A stretch of DNA of 64,000 nt, taken from Saturnia japonica. Its lineage: Eukaryota > Arthropoda > Insecta > Lepidoptera > Saturniidae. A model generated the notes under the pieces. The model did not search any database and was not told the DNA's origin. It worked only from the letters and a program-made list of their open reading frames with translations. Shown piece by piece: positions 24,901 through 38,398 of the stretch; the first letter of the stretch is position 1; each line of letters starts with the position of its first letter. A program made the position numbers and the translations under genes. Location: NCBI GenBank assembly GCA_033032175.1, contig CM065321.1:14716501-14780500 (forward strand), in the 5' to 3' direction.

Positions 24901-27716
24901 ATATAACGTGGTATAAAATTGTGTAGTAAAAGAAAACGCCAGATATTGTCGGACTACCGTAAAAGAAAAACTGACGATAACAAAAAAATACATTTCATAA
25001 AAAAATCAATAAAAAAAAATCAGAGTAATTTAATATGCGCAAAATAATCACTTGTAAAACATCCATTAATGAATGCAAATCCACTTAGAATATAATAAAT
25101 ATTAATAAATTTAACTTACCTTACGAACCTTTAAATAAAATAATATATATTGAGTTAGAAATACACACTGAAGATATTTGCATTATATTCAATGATTATT
25201 ATATTGATCAAATTATTCCTATATCAGAACATAAGATGTCTAATATACAAAGAGTTAATGACTTTTTTATGACTAACTACACCTCAAGAAGTTTCAAAAA
25301 AGATAACATTTCTAAAGAATACTATTAGTACTGGCATTGATAATTTATAATTAATTAATATTTCAAAAAAGGAATATTTCCAAATAACTTAAAATAATCC
25401 ATTATTAAACTGATATTTACCGATAAAACTTCTTTAAACAAATACCGACTGGTCGCATTGATAAAGATATTTGAAATAACTTTCTTGAAAGTAAAAATGT
25501 GCTAGTCAACGAACAAAAAGGACTTAATTTTTTTTTAAATAAATATTGCTATCTTTGATTTTCTTAATAACATAATGAGTAGTATAGATAATACATTGCC
25601 TATATAAGCCCTTTAATGGACATGATAAAGGCGTTCGATTACGTTGATCACCATATACTACTTGACAAATTAGAGAAATATGGTATTTGGGGCGAAGGAC
25701 TAGAATTACTTCTCTTCATATTTAAAGAATCATCAACAATAAACAGAAATATCAAATATTGATATTATTACTAAGCGGGAATCAAAGTACAGGTCAATGT
25801 TTAGAAACGTAATATATGTAGTTCCTCAGGGAAGAGTATCGGGGCCCTAATTGTTCCCGGTTAATATAAATGATTTAGCAAAAAATGTCAAACTTTCTAC
25901 CGTACTATTTGCTGATGATACTACAATAGTCATAATATCAGACAAATCATATAATTATGAAAATAAAATAAATGAAACGTTAAAGCAATCAATTGAACGG
26001 TTAGATAAGAAATATATAAAAATAAATTTAGAAAAAAACACAAATAATGCATTTTAGCCAAAGACAGAATTTAGATACTACACATATTAACATAAGCTTT
26101 CAGAATACAAGACACTGATAATGCTAAGTTTCTGATTTTAATAATTGATAAACAACTTTATTAGAAGACACATATTGAAGCTTTAAGTATAAAAATTAGC
26201 AGTGTTTCGTATTTATTATGTAAACTAGCCCCAATAGTTAGTACAGATGCACTACTTATCGCATACCATGGCCTCGTGGCATCTTTATTACGATATGGCG
26301 TTATTTTCTGGGGCAACTCCACAGACATGGAGGTGGTATTTAAGTTGCAAAAACGCTGTGTTAGGGATTGCCTTTATTGGGCTACAAACTATTGATAGCT
26401 GTACACCACATTTTGAGAAACGTAAGATCCTAACACTGCCCTCTCTTTTAATATTGGAGGTTTCTTTTTTTATACAGCTAAACCCTCAATACTTTTCACG
26501 GCTTTCAAATTTAGTTACTCGCAAGACTTGATAAATCTCAGTTATGTATTCGTAGCTGTAGGACGGCTCTTATGTGAAAAAGTATTTTTTGTATAGCACC
26601 TAAAACTATAACAAAATATTAAACACCTTTAAAGAATTAAACTTAAACTTATTTAGAAAGCATTTAAAGAATTTACTCAATTATAAGTGCTATTACAACA
26701 TTAGTGACTTTTTAAATTTTACTTTTATACAATCCATAATAATATTTTCTTAATCTAATAATAGTGTGATAAATGTGTGTTTCAATTATAATTAATTATA
26801 ATAACTAGTTTGGATATTTAATCATTTTTATAGGTATATTATATTATGCTACAATTTTTTGTAAGAAGTATGTACCTCAATATTAATTTAATTGTTTATT
26901 AATTTGCATGCAATAAATGGCAGAATATGATGCAACTATTTTTATAAATTTGATACCTGTGTTAACCATATTCAGACAAATAAAGATATTATATTTTATT
27001 ATATTGTATTGTATGTTATCATTACCCGTGTTCGAATTTAGGATAGGATTCGAGTAAAAACCGTTCTTTATATTTATCATGTTGAATCCATTTGTTGGTA
27101 CTGCCTTTGACTAATATAATATGTCGTTACTTGTATTATACAAACTTTCATTTTATCTTTTACACTATTAAGTATTGAATTTGAAATACTTTGGAACATG
27201 CCTTTTCTCTTTTGTAACTGATTTACTAAATACCAACTTTTATAGATTTATCTTCAGAAACGACTTTTATACAAAGTTTTATCCTTTTTTAGGGAATGAA
27301 TTTGTAAAAATCCTTCCTTAGTGCTCACCTAAAGTGTAAAAGGAACCCGCGTGCAAATTTTCATGGCCCCAGTATTTTAGGCTCCGTTTTTAGTTTCTTT
27401 CGTTTAAGGATTAGCCAGTGTATACTGAGCTGGGAAGAGGCTTGCCAGCAGGCTTACATGATAGTGGTCACCAGCGATAGATTTCCAATCTCTTGACGAT
27501 CGACCAGGTTTTGTATTACACTGTGCTTACCTACAGAACCATAGCCGTCACTTGGTCATGATAATAATATAAATAAAGCTTTTTTTAACTATGGATAGGC
27601 TTGCGTTTGACCACTACCTCGCCTGACCATAAGTGATGATATTGTCTACAATGGAGTACGCTTGCCAAGAAGGTACCTGTTTACTCGAGACTTGAATATA
27701 CCCCAGGGTGTAATTA

Positions 27717-27786
<70 letters not shown>

Positions 27787-30700
27787 CTGACTACACTGTT
27801 AGCCTTAGGGGCCCTAAAGCCGCTGCGGCTTTTACAGCTTCACCGGACTTGGGGGCGAGCGCAGAGGGCACTCAGCCGCGAAAGTTTTGTGGACGACTCG
27901 CACGAGGGTGCCAAAGTGGCCGGACCTCGGCTCGGGCGGTCGTCGCGTTCGCAAATAGGTCGCGATCTATTCGAATCCCTACACCTACGATTCGAGCTAA
28001 CTAAATATACACATAGGCACGTTCCCTTCCTCCTGGGAGGAAGGAAGGAACCGTGCGTATGTGTATTCAATAATCGGAATGTTTCTACACTAACTAGCGC
28101 TAACTAACTAGCGTAAAAAAAGAAAAAAAAAGGTCCCTCACAGAACCTATGTACCTGTGTGGTGTGCACGTGTGTATGTTCATACGTGTGTAGTGTTGTA
28201 TGTAGGTAGCTAAGTGATGCACGTACAGTGTCACTTGTATCGCGCGGGCGGTTGCCTGACCCAAGGGTTTCACACCGAGGAACGGACCTAGGCTTGGGTT
28301 ACCGCTGGAGAGGGTGGACGTGACGGGTGTGCTGGAGCGAAATTGACCGCCCGCCCTCTGCGGAGAGAACGGTGGTTTCGCGGGCGTGGGCGCTGGCACG
28401 CTCTGTTTGGAGAGACGGATGTGTAATATTTATTCGAATTTTCGATGTGATCGTCGGGATCAATAAAAATATTGCGCGGCCGGCGTTTGCACCGGATGTC
28501 CGTGGGTGCCGGAACATAAGTGGCGGCTGTTTTTATTAACGGATTCGCGTGGTTCGACGCGGTGTCGAAATACGAACGGGAGAGCTGTTTAACGTAGGCA
28601 TGTATCGAAGGAAGCTCCATATCTCTATGGAGATCTACGCTTCGAACATACCACGGGGCCCCGGTGAGACGATAGAGGAACCTATTCTGTATCGATTGTA
28701 ACCGTTTGAAACTCGACTCGGACATATGTGCGAACACGGCGCAACTGTATGTCAAAATTGGTCGAATACACGTCTTGTAGAGCGTGAGCTTATGTCGCGT
28801 GGACATTTTACTCACCGAACACAACAGAGGATGCAACCGGCCCAGGACCCACGCGGCCCTGTTCCTAACCTTACGGATGTGGGGTCTAAAAGAGAGCCTA
28901 CTATCTAGGGTTACCCCTAGATATTTGGTCTCTCTTACATACGGAATCGGATTATCGTAGAGCTTAACAGGTTTAAGCTTCCACGGTATCTGTGACGAAT
29001 CCGCATCGAAGAGCATCGCGGCGCTCTTCGAGGGATTAACGGCTATACGCCACTCGTTAAACCACTTCCCGAGAGTGGTCACGGAGCGTTGGACTTTGTG
29101 TCTGAGGTGGGATCTATTCCTATCTGAGGCATATAAGACTGTATCGTCAGCGTATAGCCCTACCTCGACCTCCGGGAGTCGAGGTAGGTCACTGACGTAC
29201 AGGTTAAATAGGCTAGGAGCCAGGATCGAACCTTGGGGAACGCCTGAGCGTATTGGACGGGGCGTGGACAATTCACCTTCCACTCTATAGCGAAAGGTGC
29301 GATCTGTTAGATAGTCGCGAATTATTTTAATTAGCCTATCGGGGACTTCAAAGTGATACAACTTGTAGATCAATCCCTCGTGCCAGACCTTATCGAAGGC
29401 CTTGGCAACGTCGAAAAAGACCGCAAGTGTACGGCGGGGTTTATATAATTCAGCAAAATTAAATGCAACGTGCTCCGTGAGGCGGTGCACTTGATGAGTG
29501 CAAGAATATCTAGCACGGAAACCGAATTGCTCAGGCGGATAGAGGTCTTTCTCCTCTATTACTGACTTGAGACGGTTCAGAAGGATCCGCTCGTACATTT
29601 TCCCTAAAGTATTTAGGAGACTAATCGGGCGATAGCTGTCGGGAAGCGACGCGCTCTTGCCGGGCTTACGGATACCTATGACTATGGCCTTTTTCCAGGC
29701 GGCTGGAAAATGGCAGTGGGCTATGGCTACATTGAAGATGCAGACCAAAAGAGCTATGAGGCGATCGGGAAGAAGTCTAAGTACTTCATTCCTGATCCCG
29801 TCGGGACCTGGTGCTTTTCTAAGCTTAAGGCTTTTTATAATGGAAAGAACCTCCTCAGACGTGACTGGGGACAGGGAGTCTGTCGCGGGGAGCTTATCCA
29901 GCTCCCGCACGCATCCATCGATACCCTCGACCCGGTCGGTATTTGCATCGACACTGTTCGGAGAGCACTGGCTCTCCAAACAAGTGGCGAGGCACTCCGC
30001 CTTGTCGCTGCTATCGAAGGCGAGCGGTATACCGGGACCCCTCTCGAGGGGGGGCATAAGATAAGAAGCCTCTATTTTGAGGCTGTGAGCTAATTTCCAG
30101 TAAGCCAGATGCGACGGCCTTAGCCCTTCGACGAGGGCGTCCCATCTGTGACTTCTGAGTTCTAATATACGGGCTCTAACCGATCTTTGAAGTGCGCGTA
30201 AACGTGCGCGGTTTTCCTCGGTCGGATAGTGGTCGTGCGCACGAGTCGCCGCGTTCTTTTCCGTCAACAACGCCCGCACGTCAGCAGGGAGTACGAAGCG
30301 GCGATCGCTCGCCTCTTCGACCTCTCTCGAGGCCTCTCCGATGCCGGCCTGCAGGTGGTCGACCAGGGAATCGATCGCGAGATCTACGTCCGCAACGGAC
30401 CCCAATACGTCCGGGATCCTATCTAAGTTGGACGAGGACGGCCTGTCCGCAAGATAATGTTTTAGCTTGGCATAGTCAACCACTTGGACCGAAGGAGGGC
30501 TAGAGTCGTCTGGTTGACCTAGCTGCATGATGACCGGACGGTGGTCGGAGTCGAGCTCGTGTACGACCCGAATGAGTCGTAACCGAAGCGCGATACCTTT
30601 AATGAGAGCTACATCAAGCACTGTCGGCATACAGTTGTCTTGAAAGTGGGTGGGAGTGGGTGGCGCTATGACATCAAAGTTTAGCACGTTCGTTAGCTCT

Positions 30701-33700
30701 TCGAGTTTAACCCCATTACTGGAGTCTCTCCAATTGCCAAACGAAGTGTGTCCACAATTGAGGTCACCCGCTATAATGACCGATTCACCGAGCGAAAGTA
30801 GCTTTTCTAGGTCAGACCTGAGAGGCTCTTTCCTCGGCGAGAGATAAACTGAGACTAACGTTATGGACGGGTGGTCGGTCATTCCTAGTCTACACACGGA
30901 TACTTCCATATTGGTAAGTATCGGAGGATCTACCGGCGTACAATATAACGATCGTTTGTAATAAATGAGAGTGCCGCCCCCGCGGCCGGCCCGGTTATTT
31001 CTTACAATATTGTAGTTCGCGATTTTTGGATCACGTTTAGCACGCTTTAAGAGCGTCTCCTGCACTAAAAGAACATCTACTTGGTGATCTTTAAGAAAGG
31101 TCGCGACGAGATCACGCTGCGGAAGTAGGCTTCGCGCGTTAAAAAATGAAAGATTTAACGCTTTCGGTTTAAACTTAGCCATTGAAAGGCCCTAATTTTT
31201 ATTACTACTCGCCTCGCGATCGAGACGTTGTAGTGTCTCTACGAGGCGGGGGAACGCGCAAGCGGTCTTGATGAGACCGAAGCGCTCCAAATGGTCATTG
31301 TATTCGATGAGCTCGCGGATATCGTGCTCGCGGGTGAGCAGTATCATTAGGTCGTTACTATTGACGACAGTGTTAGCGGGCGCGCGGGGCGCAGGAGCGC
31401 GGGGCGCGGGAATATCCATAGCCATAAGGGGCTGTGGATTGGGGCGGCGGGGGCCCCATGCGTTCTGCGATGAACGCACGGGTTGCGGTTGCACCACGCG
31501 GGGTGCGGAGGGGCCGGCGGCGGCCGGGAGCTGGCGCGGGACCGGCAGCGCGGGAAATTCCCCTGACGCCAGCAGGGGTTGCGCTTTGATGGCTGAGGCG
31601 GGGGGCGCCGCCCGGGGGGCCGCCTGCCTCTGTGTACGTGGCCGCGTGGTACGCGGGGCCTTGGGGCAACCGCGATAATTCGCGGGATGCCCCTCCTCCC
31701 CGCATAACACGCAGCTCGGGGGGACGACGGAGTCACGCTCGCGCGTGCACTCCCGTGTGGGGTGGTCCTCTCGGCACTTTACGCACCGCGGACGAGAATG
31801 ACAGTTACGGGCAGCGTGCCCGTACAGCTGGCAGTTGTGGCACTGCGCAGGCTGGTGGTTTTTGTGTGGGGGCTCGACGTTAATCCCGGAGAGCCCGCAC
31901 ACCGTCTCTAGCTGGAAGATGGCCTTTCCCTCGGGGGAAAGGTCCAATATGGCCACTACCATTTGTAGTGGCCGCTTATCTTTACTGTACATCCGGTGTA
32001 CTTCCCGGATGGGATAACTTTGCTCCTTGAGCGAGGAGCACACCTCCGACGGGTCGAGCTCCACCGGAATGCGGCGGATGACCACTCGGAGGACGCGCTC
32101 CTCCGCGAGCGAATACGTATAAAATTGCAGACCTTTCTGCCGGAGGAGGGTGGTTAGTTTACGGTGAGTTTCCGAAGAACTCACCGAAATAGAAATCCCG
32201 TTGACTATGTTTCTAGCCTTGTGGTAGTCGAGTTTGAGTCTGCGCATCTCATTGCAGACTCCCATCCAGGCTGCCTTGTCCCGGATTATGATTGGAGGTG
32301 GGGCACGCTCTTTTTTCCCGCCGGCGGGCGCGGGAAGCTGGGAGGACGCGGGGGCGGCGGCGCCCCTGACACACCCGCCCGGGGGGACGAGTGGTTATGT
32401 GAGACTCCTACTCACTAAAATTCCACGGTGTACCATCGGCCGCCATAGCGGGGCGCGCGGGCAATGCGGTTGCAATCTGCCGCGTCGCCCCGGCGGCTGG
32501 CCCCAGTCGGGCCTCGGCGCTAAAGAGAGACAGTCTGGTACAACCCCAACTGTCTCCCAGACGGCTGAACCAGTGCAATGGGAAGACGGGCCCCCCGACC
32601 CGTCTCCCCTTGGTCCAGCAAGGACAGAGGAGAGAGGCGTGTAAGCACCCCCCACCTACTGCCCAACGTCTACGCAAAAACCTCAAAGAGGTGCTGGTGT
32701 CGGAGGAATTCTACCTTTGCATGGGGGCGGCCTACAGCTGGCGCCTCCCATGTAGTGTGCCGCCGGAATTCCACTGTCGGCACAAACAGCGCAATGAAGC
32801 GCTTGTGCCTGGCAGTCCTGCGCCCTGTGGCCAGGGTTCCCACAGCGGAAGCAGAGTGCCCCCCTGTCGGCTGTCGACGGGCATAAAGGCCGAGTGTGGC
32901 CCAGACCCATGCACTTGTAACAACGCATGGGTTTGTGTTCCAAGACGTGGACACGGGCCGCACTCCAACCGACAAGGAGGCGTCCAGCCTCAGCCAAAGG
33001 CCTGGCCGCAGTGACAGGCACTGACAAGTGGATGGCACCTATCCCTCCCCTCGAAGATCGGATTTCGCCAGCCTTTATTAGGTCTGGCGCACAACCTCCC
33101 TTTAACGCAATTGCGGCGACGACCTCTTCTTTTGACACAGAGTCGTCCAGGCCGACGATGCGGACGTTAACTCTTTTGACCGGCCTTCTAATAACGGCGA
33201 CGTCCGCTAAAGCCACCTGTAGACTCTGTGCCAATTTATCAGCTTGTTCCGGGCCTTGAGAGCCAGGAATCTCAATGATCCTGGCTCCCGATTTGGTCTC
33301 TCGGAACGCAAATCTATCGATTCCTATTTCCGACAAGTCGACATTTGTCCTTGCTCTAAGAAGGGCTGCCTTATAGCTCACCCCCTGGGCCACTGCCTCA
33401 GGCTGCAGTGTTATAACAACCGTAGCTGAGCGTGGACCAGAGGGAAGCTTGGACTTAGAGCGCCGAGGCGCACCCTTCGCAGGGGCAGGAGCTGGCACCA
33501 CAGCCGCCTTCTGCCGCTTTCTCCTCTTTTTGCGACGGGTCACAGTGGACCACGCCGCCTCAGTGTTGGTGACCAAACCAGGAGATGAAGCCTGGAGTAC
33601 GTCGCAGTGCATCCCAGGAACAGACTCCTGAGATTGCCCTATCGTCACAGGCGTGGGCTTGCTCTTTGATTTGGCCCTGCCGGGCCCCTTCTTCGTACCC

Positions 33701-36700
33701 TTCACCCTCGAGTCGGCAAATAATGGTGGACGCACCACCTTGGCAGGGAGGAGGCGGTCATCCAGGGCCTCAATGTGGCCGGCCACGACCTCCTCCATCG
33801 AGACCCGCATGGAACGCTCCATCTTCGCCATGTATCCGTCCAAAGCGTCAACTAAGGCTTGCGGTAAGACCGGCTGCATGTCCGGTGCCTCAACCTGCTT
33901 TTGCGTCATAGGAGCTTGTAGTGGAGCCCCGTCTCTGCCACGTAATGCGGCCAACTCCGCCCTAAGGACCTCCACCTCCTCACGAAGCTTTCTCGTCTCC
34001 CGCCGAAGGAGAAGCGTCTCCTGGGTGACTGTTCGCGTGAGAGCGGTAGCAGTCACCTCCTGGAGGGTCCAGGCGGCCTCCTTCAATGTCTTGACATAAT
34101 TTCCTTTGAGGTTGCGAGATTTCTTCGCCACCTCAAGGATCCCTTCAACATTTTCTTTGGCGAGTTCCGTCAGACTCGCTGGGTCGAGCAACTCGATTCC
34201 GTCAAGGACACTTACATCGGCCCTGTCACTCGCTACCTCCGTGCTGACCAGTCCAGCAAGGGCACGGTCAGATGACTCATTCGCCTCCCTAGCGGACGCC
34301 ACTCGCGTCGACCCTTTAACACGTGCCGGGTCACGGGCTCTGCCCCTACTTGACGTGGCAATTTTTGGTGCGACCTCAATACCATCTGGATCCGTATCAG
34401 AATCCGACCGCTGCGTGAATGTCCGTTTGGACTCTATCGAGCCACAAACCGACCTCGAGGTACCGACGCTGTCACCCCAGTGCCTGATCGCAAAACGGTC
34501 AATCGAGCTGTTTCGCTCTATGCTCACAACAGGTGAAACAGTCCGTTGGGAAGCCAAAGTCGTCGTGGGTTTCGATAAATCGGTTGTCCTATTACTAGCC
34601 GAGGTCGTGTGTTTGGTATCACTGCGCAGAATTTTGCCCCCCCCCCAGAGGACGCGGGGCAGCCCGAGCTAGGCTCGGAGAGGTGACTATGTTTCTAGCC
34701 TTGTGGTAGTCGAGTTTGAGTCTGCGCATCTCATTGCAGACTCCCATCCAGGCTGCCTTGTCCCGGATTATGATTGGAGGTGGGGCACGCTCTTTTTTCC
34801 CGCCGGCGGGCGCGGGAAGCTGGGAGGACGCGGGGGCGGCGGCGCCCCTGACTACTGCCTTAGCTATTACCTTAGGCGCCGGTTGAGCAGTCGGACTGCT
34901 ACGCGCCGTTCGCTTACGCGACGCCACGACGGTGAAGCCGTCGTTCTCGGTATCCATCTCCGGAGATGGATCCGGACTCGCGAGCGAGTCTTGTTCGACC
35001 GGAAGGGCCGAAAACGAATTTTTCGTCTTTAACGCGGTTTCCGTGGATCGCGCGGGACGGACGTACGGGCTATTTTTGGTAACCCTAGATTGTGACCGCG
35101 AATTACGCGGCCCTCGCCTGACGGAGGCGGGGCTTGACCCGCGCGATTGGCTAGTCGGGACAGGGGGCGTGGCCGTAGATGTGGCCACGGCCCCGGATGA
35201 CGCGGCGGACGGACGCGCAGCGCTGCGCGTGAGACGTTTGGGCGCGGCGCCGACTGGCGCGGCGCCAGTCGGTATAACGGTCGCGGCCGTGACGTCATCG
35301 GCCGCCTTGCTACCTGAAGCGGCCGCCTCGCTACCTGAAACGGCCTCATGACGGGTCGCGGTCGCAGCGGTGCGACGCACGCAGGCGTTCTCAGGTAGAT
35401 TACGGTATTCCTCGTCTAGAGAGGGACACCGTAATACGACGAAATTTTGATAGCGCTGGTATTGAAATTCCAGCGCTTTCATCCTGGCTTGCAACTTGCC
35501 TATGCAAGTGGCCAGGTCGGTAACGTTATTTGCCATGACGGCAGAAGAGGGAGGACAATGGGACATTTTTATTTTATTTTAAATTAAAGGCCTCCCTGCC
35601 TTAGGGGCAGGGGGGTGCGCCAAAAACTTTAAAAGACTATCGGAGTCGGCAAGAGACCTGTGGTCAAGGTGCAAAGACACACAGGAAGGACCTATCAATC
35701 CTAAGGAGCCCTAACAAGCCCGGGGCCGAGGACGCAGACCGGTAATTAAACCGGGCTAGGCCCAAACAGGTTCCCGGGGATGGAGTGTGCAGGATCGGAA
35801 GGTTTGGCAGGAGACACCTGGGGCAAGACTATGCGATAACCGCAAAGGCCTAGATTCCCAGGCCCGTCCGAGTCTGGCTGTTTGCCTCTGAAGGAGACAA
35901 CCAGCGGGCTGCTCGGGTCACACCCCGTTCACTTTAGTTAGCACCGTCAGGTATCCAGTGAGCGACCACAAAACCGTGGATTTATAAAAAACAAGCAAGT
36001 CGCACCGAAAAGTGCGGTTTACCACGCGAGCGTTAGACACCAGTTGGTTTACGTCGTTATTGCAACAGTATATTCGAAATAAATTCCAAATATAAGATCG
36101 CAACAATTAAGTCACGTGATGGTCGAGAGCACAAACGGAGCGACACGTCCGTTCGCGATCAAGACCAAATCGGAACTCCGCCCAACCGTTGTAATTATCG
36201 GGAACTTGTAGAATATATACCATAAATCGATAACGCTTCACCGTGTCTCTTGTAATCCGATTGTGGAAAGAGGATAGGGGAATGAAATTGTTGACAGCAG
36301 CAGTGCTCACATAAGATTTGAAGCATTCCAACTTCAATGCATTTCGCTAAACAATGATTCTAATATATTACATTTGGTTGTAGCGCTTGGCGTTGGTAAT
36401 CACTTAGCGTTAGGAAGTCTAACTCAACTTTTAATAGATTCCGAATACGATCAAACATTTCGTTTGCATAGATACATCCTCTAACAGTAATCCTAGCGGT
36501 GTAAGAAAATTCAGCTGTACAAAAAAAAAGTTTATCATTTGGTCACAATCTCATCTGATTTTAGCACGTAAATAATGATTTGATCCAAGATTGGAAGACG
36601 TTGGCCCTAGTGAAACAACTGGCTCTCAATCACAGTTGACGGAACATAGCTACAGATGCTTGGTAACAGATTTTCAACTTGAGAGTGGTAGCTAGGAAGG

Positions 36701-38356
36701 CGGACTCTAGGAAATTATCAACCACCAAGTTATGAGTTTATCACGATGTTTTCCTATACTGTAAGCTCAGGCTCATTGCAGAGATATGAATTGAGATATT
36801 CGTACACGGTACCACTGAACCATCAATTGTTTCAAAAATTCCAACCAAGCACGTACCCGACTCTCATCAGATTTCAAAGTTATATTAATATTTATTGTGT
36901 AATTTTTTATCACTTCAGAAGCCATCAACAGAAGTTTCAACGGTTACCTCATCACTCAAACCTCATCATGAGAAGAATGATTCTCGTAAGTAACGATATA
37001 TTGATTACGTAATCCTTAAATTTTTGCATTGTTTATTTGACAATACAGGAAAATTTCCTTGCAAAAATAACAAATCATGCTCCACTTGTTGATGAATTAT
37101 CAGATTTTTTTAATTAACATATTGATGTAAATACAGTATATATTATTTACCACAAGTACAAGAAAAAGTTATAGTTTTCTGATGCACGACTGCCTATCTA
37201 CCACCATTAGGCCTAACATTTGTCGCAAACCATCCGATCGTATATTCCGAAAGCTGTAGTTGAATGACCTAAACTACTCTAGGCTTAACTTTTATATTTT
37301 CTTAGTTCTCACCTACTATTGTAAATCTCATCTTAACTTAAAAATATCACTCTAGTTGTATACGCTGTATATCTATATTTATTTATATTATTAATTCACG
37401 CATTCATACATATATTCATTCACTCATTATTTCCTACCTAGTTCCCACCCCAGTCGCTTTGAAAACGCATCGTCCAGTGGCCACGTGATAAACTCGCTCA
37501 AAACAAATACAAGTGACAGTGCACGCAATACTCTTTAAAAACGTTTAACCCGCGCCCGCGCTGAACTACCTAAAATTAGTGCATGTTGGAAAAAACTAGA
37601 ACTCGAGTGCCAGTGAGTGTGTAGAATCAGAAAGAACTTGCGACCTATCAAACGGGAGACGTGGAGCGACAAGGTACCGATTTCCTTTTCCTTCATTGTA
37701 TACCGGCGCCTTCACTAGTAGTTCTTAGATTATTTTGAGAAGTAATTCGTGTTATTTTATTAATATTGGTGTATGTATAACTTAATTATATTTTAAAAAA
37801 ACTTGTATGTTTTTAGGACATCTTCCTGAAATAAACTCAAGGGTAAGTAAGAATTTCATTATAATATTATAACCGTTCATTCATTATAACCGTTATAATA
37901 TTGCAATAGGTAATATTAGAAGAATTAGGTACGTATCAATAGTAGAATATGTTGTGTTTGTATAATGTAAATCAAACTACACTTTGTGATCTCTTAATAC
38001 AACTAATTTATTTCCAAGTACCAACATCATAACAAGTAATCACAGACTATATCATATACAACATGTCCCTTCTCTATGAATAAAGGTTGACAACAGTGAT
38101 AACTTTTTACATAACCAGCTAGCACTTTCTTGATACACAGAACAGTAACATGAGAGTATAAATTTTATAGAAGTAAAGTGAAGTATTTTATAGAATTTTA
38201 TGGACATGCGCCTACTTAAACAATATCGCTGTGATGAATAACTTACTATATAAGAGCAATTACAAGAAACAAAAATATAAGAATAAATATGAAATAATAT
38301 CCTTGACTCCCCAATACTTATTTTAAACTTGTTTTCTTTAACTTATTATTATACAT

Positions 38357-38398
<42 letters not shown>

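Larger units (their letters stand above)
27719..36189 (-). mobile_element. Full-length Jockey-type retrotransposon with nested R1-clade insert
   Basis: On the minus strand: 5' UTR 36189-35567, ORF1 from 35566, ORF2 31182-28288, 3' UTR, and a 64-nt tail (T-run 27719-27782). A perfect 10-bp TSD shows target-primed insertion. Removing the nested segment 32371-34683 and one TSD copy leaves an element of about 6.0 kb with an in-frame 630-residue ORF1 and an uninterrupted ORF2. It lies antisense in gene B intron 3. Related 3' tails occur at 5058-5363, 19889-20870 and 49177-49248, and a near-identical 5' half at 1-1865, so the family has been active over a long time. Confidence 0.93.

Noticed and set aside
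31268..35351. Several plus-strand ORFs of 80-190 codons
   Set aside because: Antisense shadows of GC-rich Jockey and R1-clade ORFs; composition-driven and without domains.
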